A stretch of 64,000 nucleotides of DNA from Pseudomonas sp. GD04019 (GTDB lineage Bacteria; Pseudomonadota; Gammaproteobacteria; Pseudomonadales; Pseudomonadaceae), in assembly GCF_029837695.1 (NCBI RefSeq), contig NZ_JAOEEA010000014.1, positions 81,103-145,102 on the forward strand. The letters run 5' to 3'. Shown here piece by piece: positions 29,272-37,385 of the stretch. Within the stretch, counting starts at the first letter, position 1. Every line of letters begins with the position of its first letter. Under the pieces are notes generated by a model that was given only the letters and a program-made list of their open reading frames with translations, had not been told where the DNA came from and did no database searches. Position numbers and translations under genes: made by a program.

Positions 29272-29284
29272 GATAGCTTTTATC
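29272..29284. promoter_or_regulatory. possible OxyR-type dyad before katG
   Basis: GATAG/CTTTTATC on the plus strand reads GATAAAAGCTATC on the minus strand, a GATA-N5-TATC dyad about 107 bp upstream of the katG start. OxyR sites contain ATAG/CTAT elements, so this fits only in part. The rest of the 235-bp gap shows no other clear feature besides the rplQ terminator. Confidence 0.3.
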
Positions 29285-29353
29285 TCTTACAGCCAGATGC
29301 CTGATCGCCAAATCATCGAGTCGAAGAACGCGCGTAAAAGCCACGCTCCAGAA

Positions 29354-29380
29354 AGCAAAAAACCGGGCCTAAGCCCGGTT
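29354..29380 (-). terminator. alpha operon terminator after rplQ
   Basis: Stem AACCGGGC/GCCCGGTT at 29361-29380 followed on the minus strand by TTTTTTGC, 21 nt past the rplQ stop codon. Confidence 0.88.
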
Positions 29381-29400
29381 CCTTGTGCAGCAGAAGCAGC

Positions 29401-29790
29401 TTATTCGGCAGCTTCTACGGCTTCGCCAGCGACCTGACGGTCAACCAGCTCGACGTACGCCATAGGAGCGTTGTCGCCAGCACGGAAGCCGCACTTCAGG
29501 ATGCGCAGGTAGCCGCCCTGACGGGTGGCGTAGCGCTTGCCCAGGTCGTTGAACAGCTTGCCGACGATGGCTTTCGAACGGGTACGGTCGAAGGCCAGAC
29601 GACGGTTGGCAACGCTGTCTACCTTGGCCAGGGTGATCAGCGGCTCGGCAACGCGGCGCAGTTCCTTGGCTTTCGGCAGGGTGGTTTTGATCAGTTCGTG
29701 TTCGAACAGCGACACCGCCATGTTCTGGAACATAGCCTTGCGGTGTGCGCTGGTGCGGCTCAGGTGACGGCCACTTTTACGATGACGCAT
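29401..29790 (-). CDS. rplQ: 50S ribosomal protein L17
   Basis: 129 aa, large-subunit protein near the peptide exit tunnel. The N-terminus MRHRKSGRHLSRTSAHRKAM is the conserved L17 start. The usual bacterial length is about 120-130. It is the last gene of the alpha operon, 43 bp after rpoA, and is followed by a strong terminator. Confidence 0.99.
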   Translation of the reverse strand: MRHRKSGRHLSRTSAHRKAMFQNMAVSLFEHELIKTTLPKAKELRRVAEPLITLAKVDSVANRRLAFDRTRSKAIVGKLFNDLGKRYATRQGGYLRILKCGFRAGDNAPMAYVELVDRQVAGEAVEAAE

Positions 29791-29833
29791 GATTAATTCC
29801 TTACCAAACTTTCGGTTCGGTGATTACGGACGA

Positions 29834-30835
29834 TCAGGCAGTAGCCTTATCGTCCTTCTTCAGACTTGCCGGCGGCCAGTTGTCGAGGCGCATACCGAGG
29901 GACAGACCGCGCGAGGCCAGAACGTCCTTGATCTCGGTCAGGGACTTCTTGCCCAGGTTCGGAGTCTTGAGCAGCTCTACTTCGGTGCGCTGGATCAGGT
30001 CACCGATGTAGTAGATGTTCTCCGCCTTCAGGCAGTTGGCCGAACGTACGGTCAGCTCGAGGTCGTCGACTGGACGCAGGAGGATCGGATCGATCTCGTC
30101 TTCCTGCTCGACCACTACCGGCTCACTGTCGCCCTTCAGATCAACGAAGGCCGCCAGTTGGTGCTGGAGGATGGTCGCGGCACGGCGGATGGCCTCTTCA
30201 GGATCCAGGGTGCCGTTGGTTTCCAGGTCAATGACCAGCTTGTCCAGGTTGGTACGCTGCTCGACGCGGGCGTTTTCCACCACGTAGGCAACACGACGGA
30301 CCGGGCTGAACGAGGAGTCCAGTTGCAGACGGCCGATGCTACGGCTTTCGTCTTCATCGCTCTGACGGGCATCAGCCGGCTCGTAGCCACGGCCACGACG
30401 CACGGTGAGTTTCATGTTCAGAGCGCCGTTGTCCGCCAGGTTGGCGATTACGTGATCGCCGTTGACGATCTCGACGTCGTGATCCAGCTGGATATCGGCA
30501 GCAGTGACCACACCCGAGCCTTTTTTGGCCAGAGTCAGGGTGACTTCGTCACGGCCGTGCAGCTTGATGGCCAGGCCTTTCAGGTTGAGCAGGATCTCAA
30601 TTACATCTTCCTGCACACCTTCGATGGCGGAGTACTCGTGGAGTACGCCGTCAATCTCGGCCTCGACCACTGCACAGCCAGGCATGGAGGACAACAGGAT
30701 GCGACGCAGCGCGTTGCCCAGGGTATGGCCAAAACCACGCTCGAGGGGCTCGAGGGTGATCTTGGCGCGGGTCGAACTGACCGCCTGAACGTCGATATGA
30801 CGGGGGGTCAGGAACTCATTTACCGAAATCTGCAT
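29834..30835 (-). CDS. rpoA: RNA polymerase alpha subunit
   Basis: 333 aa. The N-terminal domain (about 1-235) drives alpha dimerisation and assembly of beta and beta-prime (LEPLERGFGHTLGNALRRILLSS). A flexible linker joins the C-terminal domain (about 250-333), which contacts UP elements and activators (RSANCLKAENIYYIGDLIQRTE). It lies in the alpha operon between rpsD and rplQ, which ties polymerase supply to ribosomal protein synthesis. Confidence 0.99.
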   Translation of the reverse strand: MQISVNEFLTPRHIDVQAVSSTRAKITLEPLERGFGHTLGNALRRILLSSMPGCAVVEAEIDGVLHEYSAIEGVQEDVIEILLNLKGLAIKLHGRDEVTLTLAKKGSGVVTAADIQLDHDVEIVNGDHVIANLADNGALNMKLTVRRGRGYEPADARQSDEDESRSIGRLQLDSSFSPVRRVAYVVENARVEQRTNLDKLVIDLETNGTLDPEEAIRRAATILQHQLAAFVDLKGDSEPVVVEQEDEIDPILLRPVDDLELTVRSANCLKAENIYYIGDLIQRTEVELLKTPNLGKKSLTEIKDVLASRGLSLGMRLDNWPPASLKKDDKATA

Positions 30836-30857
30836 GGATGCACCTATTTTCTAGCCC

Positions 30858-31478
30858 TTACTTGGAGTAGAGCTCGACAATCAGGCTTTCGTTGATGTCG
30901 GAGGACAGATCGCCGCGAACCGGAACGCTTTTGAACACGCCGGACTTCTTCTCAGCATCTACTTCGACCCACTCAACGCGACCACGCTGGGCGCACAGGT
31001 CAAGAGCCTGGGCAACGCGCAGCTGGTTCTTGGCCTTTTCGCGAACGGCCACGACGTCACCAGCTTTGATCTGGTAGGACGGGACGTTCACGGTCGAACC
31101 GTTCACGGTGATGGCTTTGTGCGATACCAGCTGACGAGATTCGGCGCGGGTAGCACCAAAGCCCATGCGGTAAACCACGTTGTCCAGACGGCATTCCAGC
31201 AGCTGCAGCAGGTTCTCGCCGGTAGCGCCCTTGCGACGGGCAGCTTCCTTGTAGTAACTGCTGAACTGACGCTCCAGCACGCCGTAGATACGACGGACTT
31301 TCTGCTTCTCACGCAGCTGGGTACCGTAGTCGGACTGACGACCACGGCGAGCGCCGTGCTGGCCAGGAGCCGCTTCGATGTTGCACTTGGATTCGAGCGC
31401 GCGCGCACCACTCTTCAGGAAGAGATCGGTGCCTTCACGGCGAGACAGTTTGCACTTGGGACCAATGTAACGAGCCAT
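30858..31478 (-). CDS. rpsD: 30S ribosomal protein S4
   Basis: 206 aa primary 16S rRNA-binding protein that starts assembly of the small-subunit body; in E. coli it also represses the alpha operon. It begins MARYIGPKCKLSRREGTDL and has the S4 RNA-binding domain (LDNVVYRMGFGATRAESRQLV). The Cys-rich zinc form is absent (one Cys near the N-terminus only). Alpha operon, 22 bp before rpoA. Confidence 0.99.
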   Translation of the reverse strand: MARYIGPKCKLSRREGTDLFLKSGARALESKCNIEAAPGQHGARRGRQSDYGTQLREKQKVRRIYGVLERQFSSYYKEAARRKGATGENLLQLLECRLDNVVYRMGFGATRAESRQLVSHKAITVNGSTVNVPSYQIKAGDVVAVREKAKNQLRVAQALDLCAQRGRVEWVEVDAEKKSGVFKSVPVRGDLSSDINESLIVELYSK

Positions 31479-31494
31479 TCTTCACTGTCTCCTA

Positions 31495-31884
31495 TTACAC
31501 GCGACGCTTCTTCGGCGGACGGCACCCGTTGTGCGGGATTGGCGTCACGTCGGTGATGCTGGCGATTTTGTAGCCGCAGGCGTTCAGAGCACGCACAGCG
31601 GATTCGCGACCAGGACCCGGGCCCTTGACGTTCACGTCGAGGTTTTTCAGGCCGTATTCCAGAGCTGCCTGACCAGCACGCTCGGCAGCCACCTGGGCAG
31701 CGAACGGGGTGGACTTACGGGAGCCGCGGAAACCGGAACCACCAGAGGTAGCCCAGGACAGAGCGTTACCTTGACGGTCGGTGATGGTCACGATGGTGTT
31801 GTTGAAAGACGCGTGGATATGGGCGATCCCATCAACCACTGTCTTTTTGACTTTCTTACGAGTACGAGCAGCTGGCTTAGCCAT
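31495..31884 (-). CDS. rpsK: 30S ribosomal protein S11
   Basis: 129 aa small-subunit platform protein that contacts mRNA near the E site. Conserved stretches include DGIAHIHASFNNTIVTITDR and the C-terminal NGCRPPKKRRV. Alpha operon, with 16 bp to rpsD. Confidence 0.99.
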   Translation of the reverse strand: MAKPAARTRKKVKKTVVDGIAHIHASFNNTIVTITDRQGNALSWATSGGSGFRGSRKSTPFAAQVAAERAGQAALEYGLKNLDVNVKGPGPGRESAVRALNACGYKIASITDVTPIPHNGCRPPKKRRV

Positions 31885-31914
31885 GACTTATATCCTGTCG
31901 ATTCGCGGGCGCAA

Positions 31915-32271
31915 TTACTTGCGGATCGGCTTACGCGGGCCCTTACGGGTGCGCGCGTTGGTCTTGGTGCGCTGACCGCGGACCGGCAGGCCACGGCGGT
32001 GACGCAGACCGCGGTAGCAGCCCAGGTCCATCAGACGCTTGATCTTCATGTTGATTTCGCGGCGCAGGTCACCTTCAGTAGTGAGCTTGGCAACTTCGCC
32101 ACGCAGCTGCTCGATCTGCTCGTCAGAGAGATCTTTGATCTTTGCCGCCGGATTGACACCGGTGGTTGCACAGATTTTCTGCGCAGTGGTGCGACCAACA
32201 CCGTAGATGTAGGTCAGCGAGATAACAGTGTGCTTGTTATCCGGAATGTTGACGCCTGCAATACGGGCCAT
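31915..32271 (-). CDS. rpsM: 30S ribosomal protein S13
   Basis: 118 aa protein of the small-subunit head that forms intersubunit bridges and contacts P-site tRNA with its basic tail (GQRTKTNARTRKGPRKPIRK). It begins MARIAGVNIPDNKHTVISL. First gene of the alpha operon, with its own promoter at 32331-32359. Confidence 0.99.
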   Translation of the reverse strand: MARIAGVNIPDNKHTVISLTYIYGVGRTTAQKICATTGVNPAAKIKDLSDEQIEQLRGEVAKLTTEGDLRREINMKIKRLMDLGCYRGLRHRRGLPVRGQRTKTNARTRKGPRKPIRK

Positions 32272-32330
32272 TCAGTGGAACTCCAATTGACAGCTACCCA
32301 CGCCCTGGAAGCCAAGAAATAGGGCGCGCG

Positions 32331-32359
32331 ATATTAGCGCTGTAATAACAAAGAATCAA
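32331..32359 (-). promoter_or_regulatory. alpha operon promoter
   Basis: TTGATT (32354-32359), 17-bp spacer, TAATAT (32331-32336) on the minus strand, about 60 bp before rpsM. The -35 begins directly where the preceding terminator stem ends. Confidence 0.75.
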
Positions 32360-32383
32360 CCCGGCAGCGCACTAGCTGCCGGG
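32360..32383 (-). terminator. spc operon terminator after rpmJ
   Basis: Stem CCCGGCAGC/GCTGCCGGG with a 6-nt loop, followed by TTGATTCTTTG. It is 21 nt past the rpmJ stop codon. The weak U tract, which is also the alpha promoter -35, suggests partial readthrough. Confidence 0.7.
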
Positions 32384-32404
32384 CTCATTACGCGTGAATC
32401 ACAC

Positions 32405-32521
32405 TCAGCCTTGGCGCTGTTTGTGACGCGGCTCCGCGCTGCAGATCACGCGCACGACACCGTCGCGGCGGATGATCTTGCAGTTGCGGCACAGCTTCTT
32501 GACCGATGCACGAACTTTCAT
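32405..32521 (-). CDS. rpmJ: 50S ribosomal protein L36
   Basis: 38 aa, too short for many gene finders. It reads MKVRASVKKLCRNCK at the start and ends EPRHKQRQG. Cys11, Cys14, Cys27 and His33 form the zinc ribbon, so this is the zinc-dependent (C+) form, which under zinc limitation is often replaced by a zinc-free paralogue elsewhere. Last gene of the spc operon, 31 bp after secY. Confidence 0.97.
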   Translation of the reverse strand: MKVRASVKKLCRNCKIIRRDGVVRVICSAEPRHKQRQG

Positions 32522-32552
32522 CAGTAACTCCTAGAACCTTACGGAAACCATG

Positions 32553-33881
32553 TCAGCGGAGCATGCCGCCGCCATAGCCCTTCAGGTTGGCTTTCTTCAT
32601 CAGGGATTCGTACTGGTGCGAAACGAGGTGCGATTGTACTTGGGACATAAAATCCATCACAACCACGACCACGATCAGCAACGAGGTCCCGCCAAGGTAG
32701 AACGGAACGTTGGCTGCCACCTGCAGGAACTGCGGGAGCAGACATACGGCCGTCATGTACAGAGCACCGAACATGGTCAAGCGGGTCAACACGCCATCGA
32801 TATAGCGCGCGGACTGCTCGCCCGGACGGATGCCCGGAATAAAGGCACCGGACTTCTTCAGGTTTTCCGCTACGTCTTTCGGGTTGAACATCAGCGCCGT
32901 ATAGAAGAAGCAGAAGAAGATGATCCCTGCACTAAACAGCAGAATGTTCAACGGCTGACCGGGAGCGATTGCCTGAGACAGATCCTGCAGCCAGCTCATG
33001 CCAGAAGACTGACCGAACCAGGTGCCCAGCGAGGCCGGGAACAGCAGGATGCTGCTGGCGAAAATAGCCGGAATGACGCCGGCCATGTTCACCTTCAGCG
33101 GCAGGTGGCTGGTCTGCGCAGCGAAGACCTTGCGGCCCTGCTGACGCTTGGCGTAGTGCACCGCAATGCGACGCTGGCCACGCTCGATGAACACCACGAA
33201 ACCGATGATCGCTACCGCCAGCAGGCCGATGGCAATCAGGGCGAAGATGTTGATATCACCCTGGCGAGCAGACTCGAAAGACTGCCCGATTGCCGACGGC
33301 AGACCGGCCACGATGCCCGCAAAGATCAGCATCGAAATACCGTTGCCGACACCCCGCTCGGTGATTTGCTCGCCCAGCCACATCATGAACATGGCGCCGG
33401 CCACGAAGGTCGTCACCGCCACGAAGTGGAAGCCGAAATCTGCCGAGAAGGCTACGCCCTGACTGGCCAGACCAACGGACATGCCGATAGCCTGAACGAT
33501 CGCCAGGACGAGAGTGCCGTAGCGGGTGTACTGGCTGATCTTGCGACGGCCAGCTTCCCCTTCCTTCTTCAACTGCTCCAGCTGCGGGCTGACGGCGGTC
33601 ATCAGCTGCATGATGATCGAGGCCGAAATGTACGGCATGATCCCCAGTGCAAAGATGCTCATCCGCTCCAGCGCGCCGCCGGAAAACATGTTGAACAGGC
33701 TAAGAATGGTCCCCTCGTTCTGTCGGAACAGGTCGGCCAGCCGGTCAGGGTTTATTCCGGGAACCGGAATGTGCGCACCGATCCGATAGACGATGATCGC
33801 CAGGAACAGAAAACGCAGCCGAGCCCACAGCTCGGACAACCCGCCATTGCTGAGCGCGGAGAGAGCACCTTGCTTAGCCAT
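32553..33881 (-). CDS. secY: protein translocase subunit SecY
   Basis: 442 aa core of the SecYEG channel, with ten predicted membrane segments. It starts after a short cytoplasmic helix (LSELWARLRFLFLAIIVYRIG). The plug region with HIPVPGINPD follows TM1, and the conserved cytoplasmic loop QRRIAVHYAKRQQGRK is present. It directly abuts rplO (no gap) in the spc operon. Its partner SecE is encoded in this window at 59246. Confidence 0.99.
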   Translation of the reverse strand: MAKQGALSALSNGGLSELWARLRFLFLAIIVYRIGAHIPVPGINPDRLADLFRQNEGTILSLFNMFSGGALERMSIFALGIMPYISASIIMQLMTAVSPQLEQLKKEGEAGRRKISQYTRYGTLVLAIVQAIGMSVGLASQGVAFSADFGFHFVAVTTFVAGAMFMMWLGEQITERGVGNGISMLIFAGIVAGLPSAIGQSFESARQGDINIFALIAIGLLAVAIIGFVVFIERGQRRIAVHYAKRQQGRKVFAAQTSHLPLKVNMAGVIPAIFASSILLFPASLGTWFGQSSGMSWLQDLSQAIAPGQPLNILLFSAGIIFFCFFYTALMFNPKDVAENLKKSGAFIPGIRPGEQSARYIDGVLTRLTMFGALYMTAVCLLPQFLQVAANVPFYLGGTSLLIVVVVVMDFMSQVQSHLVSHQYESLMKKANLKGYGGGMLR

Positions 33882-34316
33882 TTAGTCCTCGAACTTGCCG
33901 CCAGCTGCTTCGATAGCCGCACGCGCACCTTTGGTGACGGCGATACCTTTCAGGGTAACCGCACGAGTAACCTCGCCGGACAGCATGACTTTCACGCGCT
34001 GTACGTGCTGGTTAATCAGGTTGGCATCCTTCAGCGACTGCAGGGAGACGACATCGCCTTCCACTTTGGCCAGCTCGGAAGTGCGCACTTCAGCGCGATC
34101 CATGGCCTTCAGGGAAACGAAGCCGAACTTCGGCAGACGACGGTGCAGCGGCTGCTGACCACCCTCGAAGCCCGGAGCAATGGTGCCGCCGGTACGAGAG
34201 GTCTGACCTTTGTGACCACGGCCAGCAGTCTTACCCAGACCACTACCGATACCACGGCCTACACGAAGCTTCTCGCGGCGGGCACCCGGCGCGGAACGCA
34301 GATCGTTCAGTTGCAT
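33882..34316 (-). CDS. rplO: 50S ribosomal protein L15
   Basis: 144 aa large-subunit assembly protein. The Gly/Arg-rich N-terminus (RVGRGIGSGLGKTAGRGHKG) threads into 23S rRNA. Spc operon; its stop codon is followed immediately by the secY start. Confidence 0.99.
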   Translation of the reverse strand: MQLNDLRSAPGARREKLRVGRGIGSGLGKTAGRGHKGQTSRTGGTIAPGFEGGQQPLHRRLPKFGFVSLKAMDRAEVRTSELAKVEGDVVSLQSLKDANLINQHVQRVKVMLSGEVTRAVTLKGIAVTKGARAAIEAAGGKFED

Positions 34317-34318
34317 GA

Positions 34319-34495
34319 TTAACCCTCCACCTTCAGCAGGTAGTAAGCCTTGTTGATCATGCCGCGGTTCTCAGGAGTGTCCTGAACTTCCACGGAGTGA
34401 CCAATGCGACGCAGGCCGAGGCCCTTGACGCAAGCTTTGTGGTTGGCCAGACGGCCGTTGGTGCTCTTGATCAGAGTAACTTTGACGGTAGCCAT
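34319..34495 (-). CDS. rpmD: 50S ribosomal protein L30
   Basis: 58 aa. It begins MATVKVTLIKSTNGRLANHK, contains GLGLRRIGHSVEVQDTPENR and ends LLKVEG, as L30 does. It is missed by length cut-offs but fills the gap between rpsE (2 bp) and rplO (2 bp) exactly, as in all spc operons. Confidence 0.97.
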   Translation of the reverse strand: MATVKVTLIKSTNGRLANHKACVKGLGLRRIGHSVEVQDTPENRGMINKAYYLLKVEG

Positions 34496-34497
34496 GA

Positions 34498-35025
34498 TCA
34501 GAGAATCTCCTCGACGCTCTTTCCACGCTTAGCAGCCACGGAAGCCGGGGACTGCATGGCTTTCAGACCCTTGAAGGTGGCGTACACCACGTTCACCGGG
34601 TTGGTAGAGCCGTAGCATTTGGCCAGGACGTTCTGCACGCCTGCCACTTCCAGCACGGCACGCATGGCGCCGCCGGCGATGATGCCGGTACCTTCGGAAG
34701 CCGGCTGCATGAACACGTGGGACGCGCCATGCACGGACTTCATCGGGTATTGCAGAGTGGTGCCGTTCAGGTCGACCTGAATCATGTTGCGACGTGCAGC
34801 TTCCATCGCCTTCTGGATGGCGGCTGGCACTTCGCGGGACTTGCCGCGACCGAAACCGACGCGACCATTGCCATCACCTACCACGGTCAACGCGGTGAAG
34901 GTGAAGATACGGCCACCCTTTACGGTCTTGGCAACACGGTTAACCTGGACCAGTTTCTCGGTGTAGCCGTCGCTCTGGGCCTCGTCACGGTTGCCGCGAT
35001 CGCGCTTTTGCTCGTTATTTGCCAT
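34498..35025 (-). CDS. rpsE: 30S ribosomal protein S5
   Basis: 175 aa protein of the small-subunit body that affects decoding accuracy. The S5 N domain (VQVNRVAKTVKGGRIFTFTA, VGFGRGKSREVPAAIQKA) is intact, including the loop where spectinomycin-resistance changes occur in other species; no deletion is seen there. The N-terminal 20 residues are extended and acidic/basic (NNEQKRDRGNRDEAQSDG). Spc operon. Confidence 0.99.
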   Translation of the reverse strand: MANNEQKRDRGNRDEAQSDGYTEKLVQVNRVAKTVKGGRIFTFTALTVVGDGNGRVGFGRGKSREVPAAIQKAMEAARRNMIQVDLNGTTLQYPMKSVHGASHVFMQPASEGTGIIAGGAMRAVLEVAGVQNVLAKCYGSTNPVNVVYATFKGLKAMQSPASVAAKRGKSVEEIL

Positions 35026-35028
35026 AAC

Positions 35029-35379
35029 TTAGAACTCCAGCCCGCCTTCACGAGCAGCATCAGCCAGCGCTTTCACGCGGCCGTGGTACTTGAAGCCAGA
35101 ACGGTCGAACGCTACCTGGGTAACGCCAGCGGCTTTCGCGCGCTCGGCAACCAGCTGGCCGACTTTCTTGGCCGCGTCGACGTTGCCGGTGGCGCCGTCA
35201 CGCAGTTCTTTGTCCAGGGTCGAGGCACTGGCCAGAACCTTGGCGCCGTCGGCCGAAATGACCTGGGCGTAGATGTGCTGGGAAGAGCGGTACACGCTGA
35301 GGCGTACGGTTTCCAGCTCGCGCATTTTCAGGCGTGCCTTGCGAGCGCGACGCAGACGAGTTTCTTTCTTTTCGCTCAT
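35029..35379 (-). CDS. rplR: 50S ribosomal protein L18
   Basis: 116 aa protein that binds 5S rRNA with L5 and helps seat it on the large subunit. Conserved segments are RLSVYRSSQHIYAQVI and the C-terminal FDRSGFKYHGRVKALADAAR. Spc operon, 3 bp before rpsE. Confidence 0.99.
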   Translation of the reverse strand: MSEKKETRLRRARKARLKMRELETVRLSVYRSSQHIYAQVISADGAKVLASASTLDKELRDGATGNVDAAKKVGQLVAERAKAAGVTQVAFDRSGFKYHGRVKALADAAREGGLEF

Positions 35380-35389
35380 TTGCTATGCC

Positions 35390-35923
35390 CTACTTCTTCT
35401 TAGCTTCTTTGCGACGTACGACTTCGTCGGAGTAACGCACACCTTTGCCTTTGTACGGCTCAGGACGACGGAAGTCGCGGATCTCCGCAGCTACCTGACC
35501 AACCAGCTGCTTGTCGATGCCCTTGATCAGGATATCGGTCTGGCTGGGGGTTTCGGCAGTAACGCCCTGCGGCAGTTCGTAGTCGATCGGATGGGAGAAG
35601 CCCAGCGCGAGGTTCAGCACCTGGCCCTTGGCTTGGGCCTTGTAGCCCACACCGACCAACTGCAGCTTGCGCTCGAAGCCTTGGCTCACGCCAATGACCA
35701 TGTTGTTGACCAGTGCACGGGTGGTACCGGCCATGGCGCGATTCTGCTGATCGCCATTGCGGGCGGCAAAACGCAGCTCACCGGAGTCCTGGATGACTTC
35801 CACGGACGAGTGCACGTTCAGTTCGAGGGTGCCCTTGGCGCCCTTGATCGAAAGCTGTTGGCCTGCGAGTTTGACCTCGACACCAGCCGGCAGCTTAACG
35901 GGGTTCTTAGCAACGCGAGACAT
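35390..35923 (-). CDS. rplF: 50S ribosomal protein L6
   Basis: 177 aa large-subunit protein near the factor-binding site. It begins MSRVAKNPVKLPAGVEV. The signature PEPYKGKGVRYSDEVVRRKE near the C-terminus is complete. Spc operon, 10 bp before rplR. Confidence 0.99.
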   Translation of the reverse strand: MSRVAKNPVKLPAGVEVKLAGQQLSIKGAKGTLELNVHSSVEVIQDSGELRFAARNGDQQNRAMAGTTRALVNNMVIGVSQGFERKLQLVGVGYKAQAKGQVLNLALGFSHPIDYELPQGVTAETPSQTDILIKGIDKQLVGQVAAEIRDFRRPEPYKGKGVRYSDEVVRRKEAKKK

Positions 35924-35937
35924 GCTTATCCCCCCCC

Positions 35938-36330
35938 TTAGAACACGGTGCAGAGCACTTCACCGCCGACACCGGCAGCGCGTGCAGCGCGATCAGTCAT
36001 CACACCTTTGTTGGTGGAGACGATGGAAACGCCCAGACCGCCGCGAACTTTCGGCAGCTGATCAGCCGGCTTGTACTGGCGCAGGCCAGGACGGCTGATA
36101 CGTTTCACTTCCTCGATGACCGGACGGCCTTCGAAGTACTTCAGCTCGATGGACAGCTGCGGCTTGGCGTCGCTGCTGACCTGGTATCCCGCGATGTAAC
36201 CTTCATTCTTCAGAACGTTGGCTACTGCCACCTTCAGCTTGGAAGACGGCATGCTTACTACCGACTTTTCAGCCATCTGGGCATTACGGATACGAGTTAG
36301 CATGTCCGCTAACGGGTCCTGCATACTCAT
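35938..36330 (-). CDS. rpsH: 30S ribosomal protein S8
   Basis: 130 aa 16S rRNA-binding protein and, in E. coli, the translational repressor of the spc operon. It begins MSMQDPLADMLTRIRNAQ and carries the C-terminal signature VSTNKGVMTDRAARAAGVGG. A second in-frame ATG two codons later is the start used by most homologues. Here it is the first gene after a 176-bp gap that holds hairpins and a promoter, which is unusual inside a spc operon. Confidence 0.99.
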   Translation of the reverse strand: MSMQDPLADMLTRIRNAQMAEKSVVSMPSSKLKVAVANVLKNEGYIAGYQVSSDAKPQLSIELKYFEGRPVIEEVKRISRPGLRQYKPADQLPKVRGGLGVSIVSTNKGVMTDRAARAAGVGGEVLCTVF

Positions 36331-36350
36331 GGGCTAGATGCTCCTGATAC

Positions 36351-36372
36351 AAAAAGAACAGCCTTTCGGCTG
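36351..36372 (-). terminator. attenuator-like hairpin before rpsH
   Basis: CAGCC-GAAA-GGCTG, a 5-bp stem with a GNRA loop, is followed on the minus strand by TTCTTTTTG. It lies 29 bp before rpsH and about 40 nt into the predicted leader. Confidence 0.4.
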
Positions 36373-36418
36373 GAACCATCCACGAGCTCGGCAAATGCCA
36401 GGCTCAGGAGAGCCGGAC

Positions 36419-36447
36419 ATTCTAGAGATCGATCAAAAATGAATCAA
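36419..36447 (-). promoter_or_regulatory. internal spc promoter before rpsH
   Basis: TTGATT (36442-36447), 17-bp spacer, TAGAAT (36419-36424) on the minus strand, about 89 bp before rpsH. The -35 is formed by the last bases of the hairpin at 36443-36466, the same arrangement as at the alpha operon promoter. Confidence 0.62.
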
Positions 36448-36497
36448 GCCCCAAAAGGGGCTTGATCGATAAAACAAAGCCGGCGCTAGGCCGGCTT
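36443..36497 (-). terminator. two tandem hairpins after rpsN
   Basis: The first, AAGCCGG/CCGGCTT at 36477-36497, lies 9 nt past the rpsN stop codon and is followed by TTTGTTTTATC. The second, ATCAAGCCCC/GGGGCTTGAT with a 4-nt loop at 36443-36466, is followed by TCATTTTTGATC. Together they look like an intrinsic terminator pair inside the spc operon. Confidence 0.65.
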
Positions 36498-36506
36498 CGC
36501 TTCTTG

Positions 36507-36812
36507 TTACCAGCTGGCTTTCACCAGGCCCGGTACATCACCGCGCATCGCAGCTTCGCGCAGCTTGTTACGGCCGAGGCCAAACTTGCGATACACGCCG
36601 TGCGGACGGCCAGTGATGCGGCAACGGTTACGCAGGCGGCTGGCGCTGGCGTCACGCGGTTGCTTTTGCAGGGCGACCTGGGCTTCCCAACGCTGCTCCG
36701 GAGTGGAGTTCGGGTTGGCGATGACAGCTTTCAGCTCGGCACGCTTCTTGGCGTACTTGGCTACCGTTTGCTGACGCTTCAGCTCACGGTTTTTCATGCT
36801 CATTTTGGCCAT
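36507..36812 (-). CDS. rpsN: 30S ribosomal protein S14
   Basis: 101 aa, the long zinc-free form of S14: it lacks the CxxC pairs of the short zinc form. It begins MAKMSMKNRELKRQQTVAKY, holds NRCRITGRPHGVYRKFGLGR and ends LVKASW. It binds the 3' domain of 16S rRNA in the small-subunit head. Spc operon, 14 bp after rplE, and followed by two hairpins. Confidence 0.99.
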   Translation of the reverse strand: MAKMSMKNRELKRQQTVAKYAKKRAELKAVIANPNSTPEQRWEAQVALQKQPRDASASRLRNRCRITGRPHGVYRKFGLGRNKLREAAMRGDVPGLVKASW

Positions 36813-36826
36813 GATCCAAACTCCAA

Positions 36827-37366
36827 TCAGTTGCGGAACGGGAACTTGAAAGCACGCAGCAAAGCGCGGCCTTCATCGTCCGTACGGGCAGTAGTGGTCA
36901 GGGTGATGTCCAGACCACGCAGCGCATCGATCTTGTCGTAATCGATTTCCGGGAAGATGATCTGCTCTTTGACGCCCATGCTGTAGTTGCCACGACCATC
37001 GAAGGACTTGGCATTCAGGCCGCGGAAGTCACGCACGCGCGGCAGGGAGATCGCGAGCAGGCGATCCAGGAATTCGTACATACGATCGCGACGCAGAGTC
37101 ACCTTGACACCGATCGGCCAACCTTCACGAACCTTGAAGCCAGCAATGGACTTGCGGGCGAAGGTCACGACGGGCTTTTGACCGGTGATCTTTTCCAGGT
37201 CGGCAACGGCGTTTTCGATGATCTTCTTGTCACCGATCGCTTCGCCAAGACCCATGTTCAGGGTGATTTTGGTAACGCGCGGAACTTCCATCACGTTGGC
37301 CAGCTTCAGTTCTTCCTTCAGCTTGGGCGCGATTTCCTTCCGGTAAATCTCTTTCAGTCGTGCCAT
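36827..37366 (-). CDS. rplE: 50S ribosomal protein L5
   Basis: 179 aa protein that binds 5S rRNA and contacts P-site tRNA through its loop. It begins MARLKEIYRKEIAPKL and has LNMGLGEAIGDKKIIENAV and the glycine-rich GNYSMGVKEQIIFPEIDYDK. Spc operon, 19 bp after rplX. Confidence 0.99.
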   Translation of the reverse strand: MARLKEIYRKEIAPKLKEELKLANVMEVPRVTKITLNMGLGEAIGDKKIIENAVADLEKITGQKPVVTFARKSIAGFKVREGWPIGVKVTLRRDRMYEFLDRLLAISLPRVRDFRGLNAKSFDGRGNYSMGVKEQIIFPEIDYDKIDALRGLDITLTTTARTDDEGRALLRAFKFPFRN

Positions 37367-37385
37367 GGTGTTTTACCTATGATTC

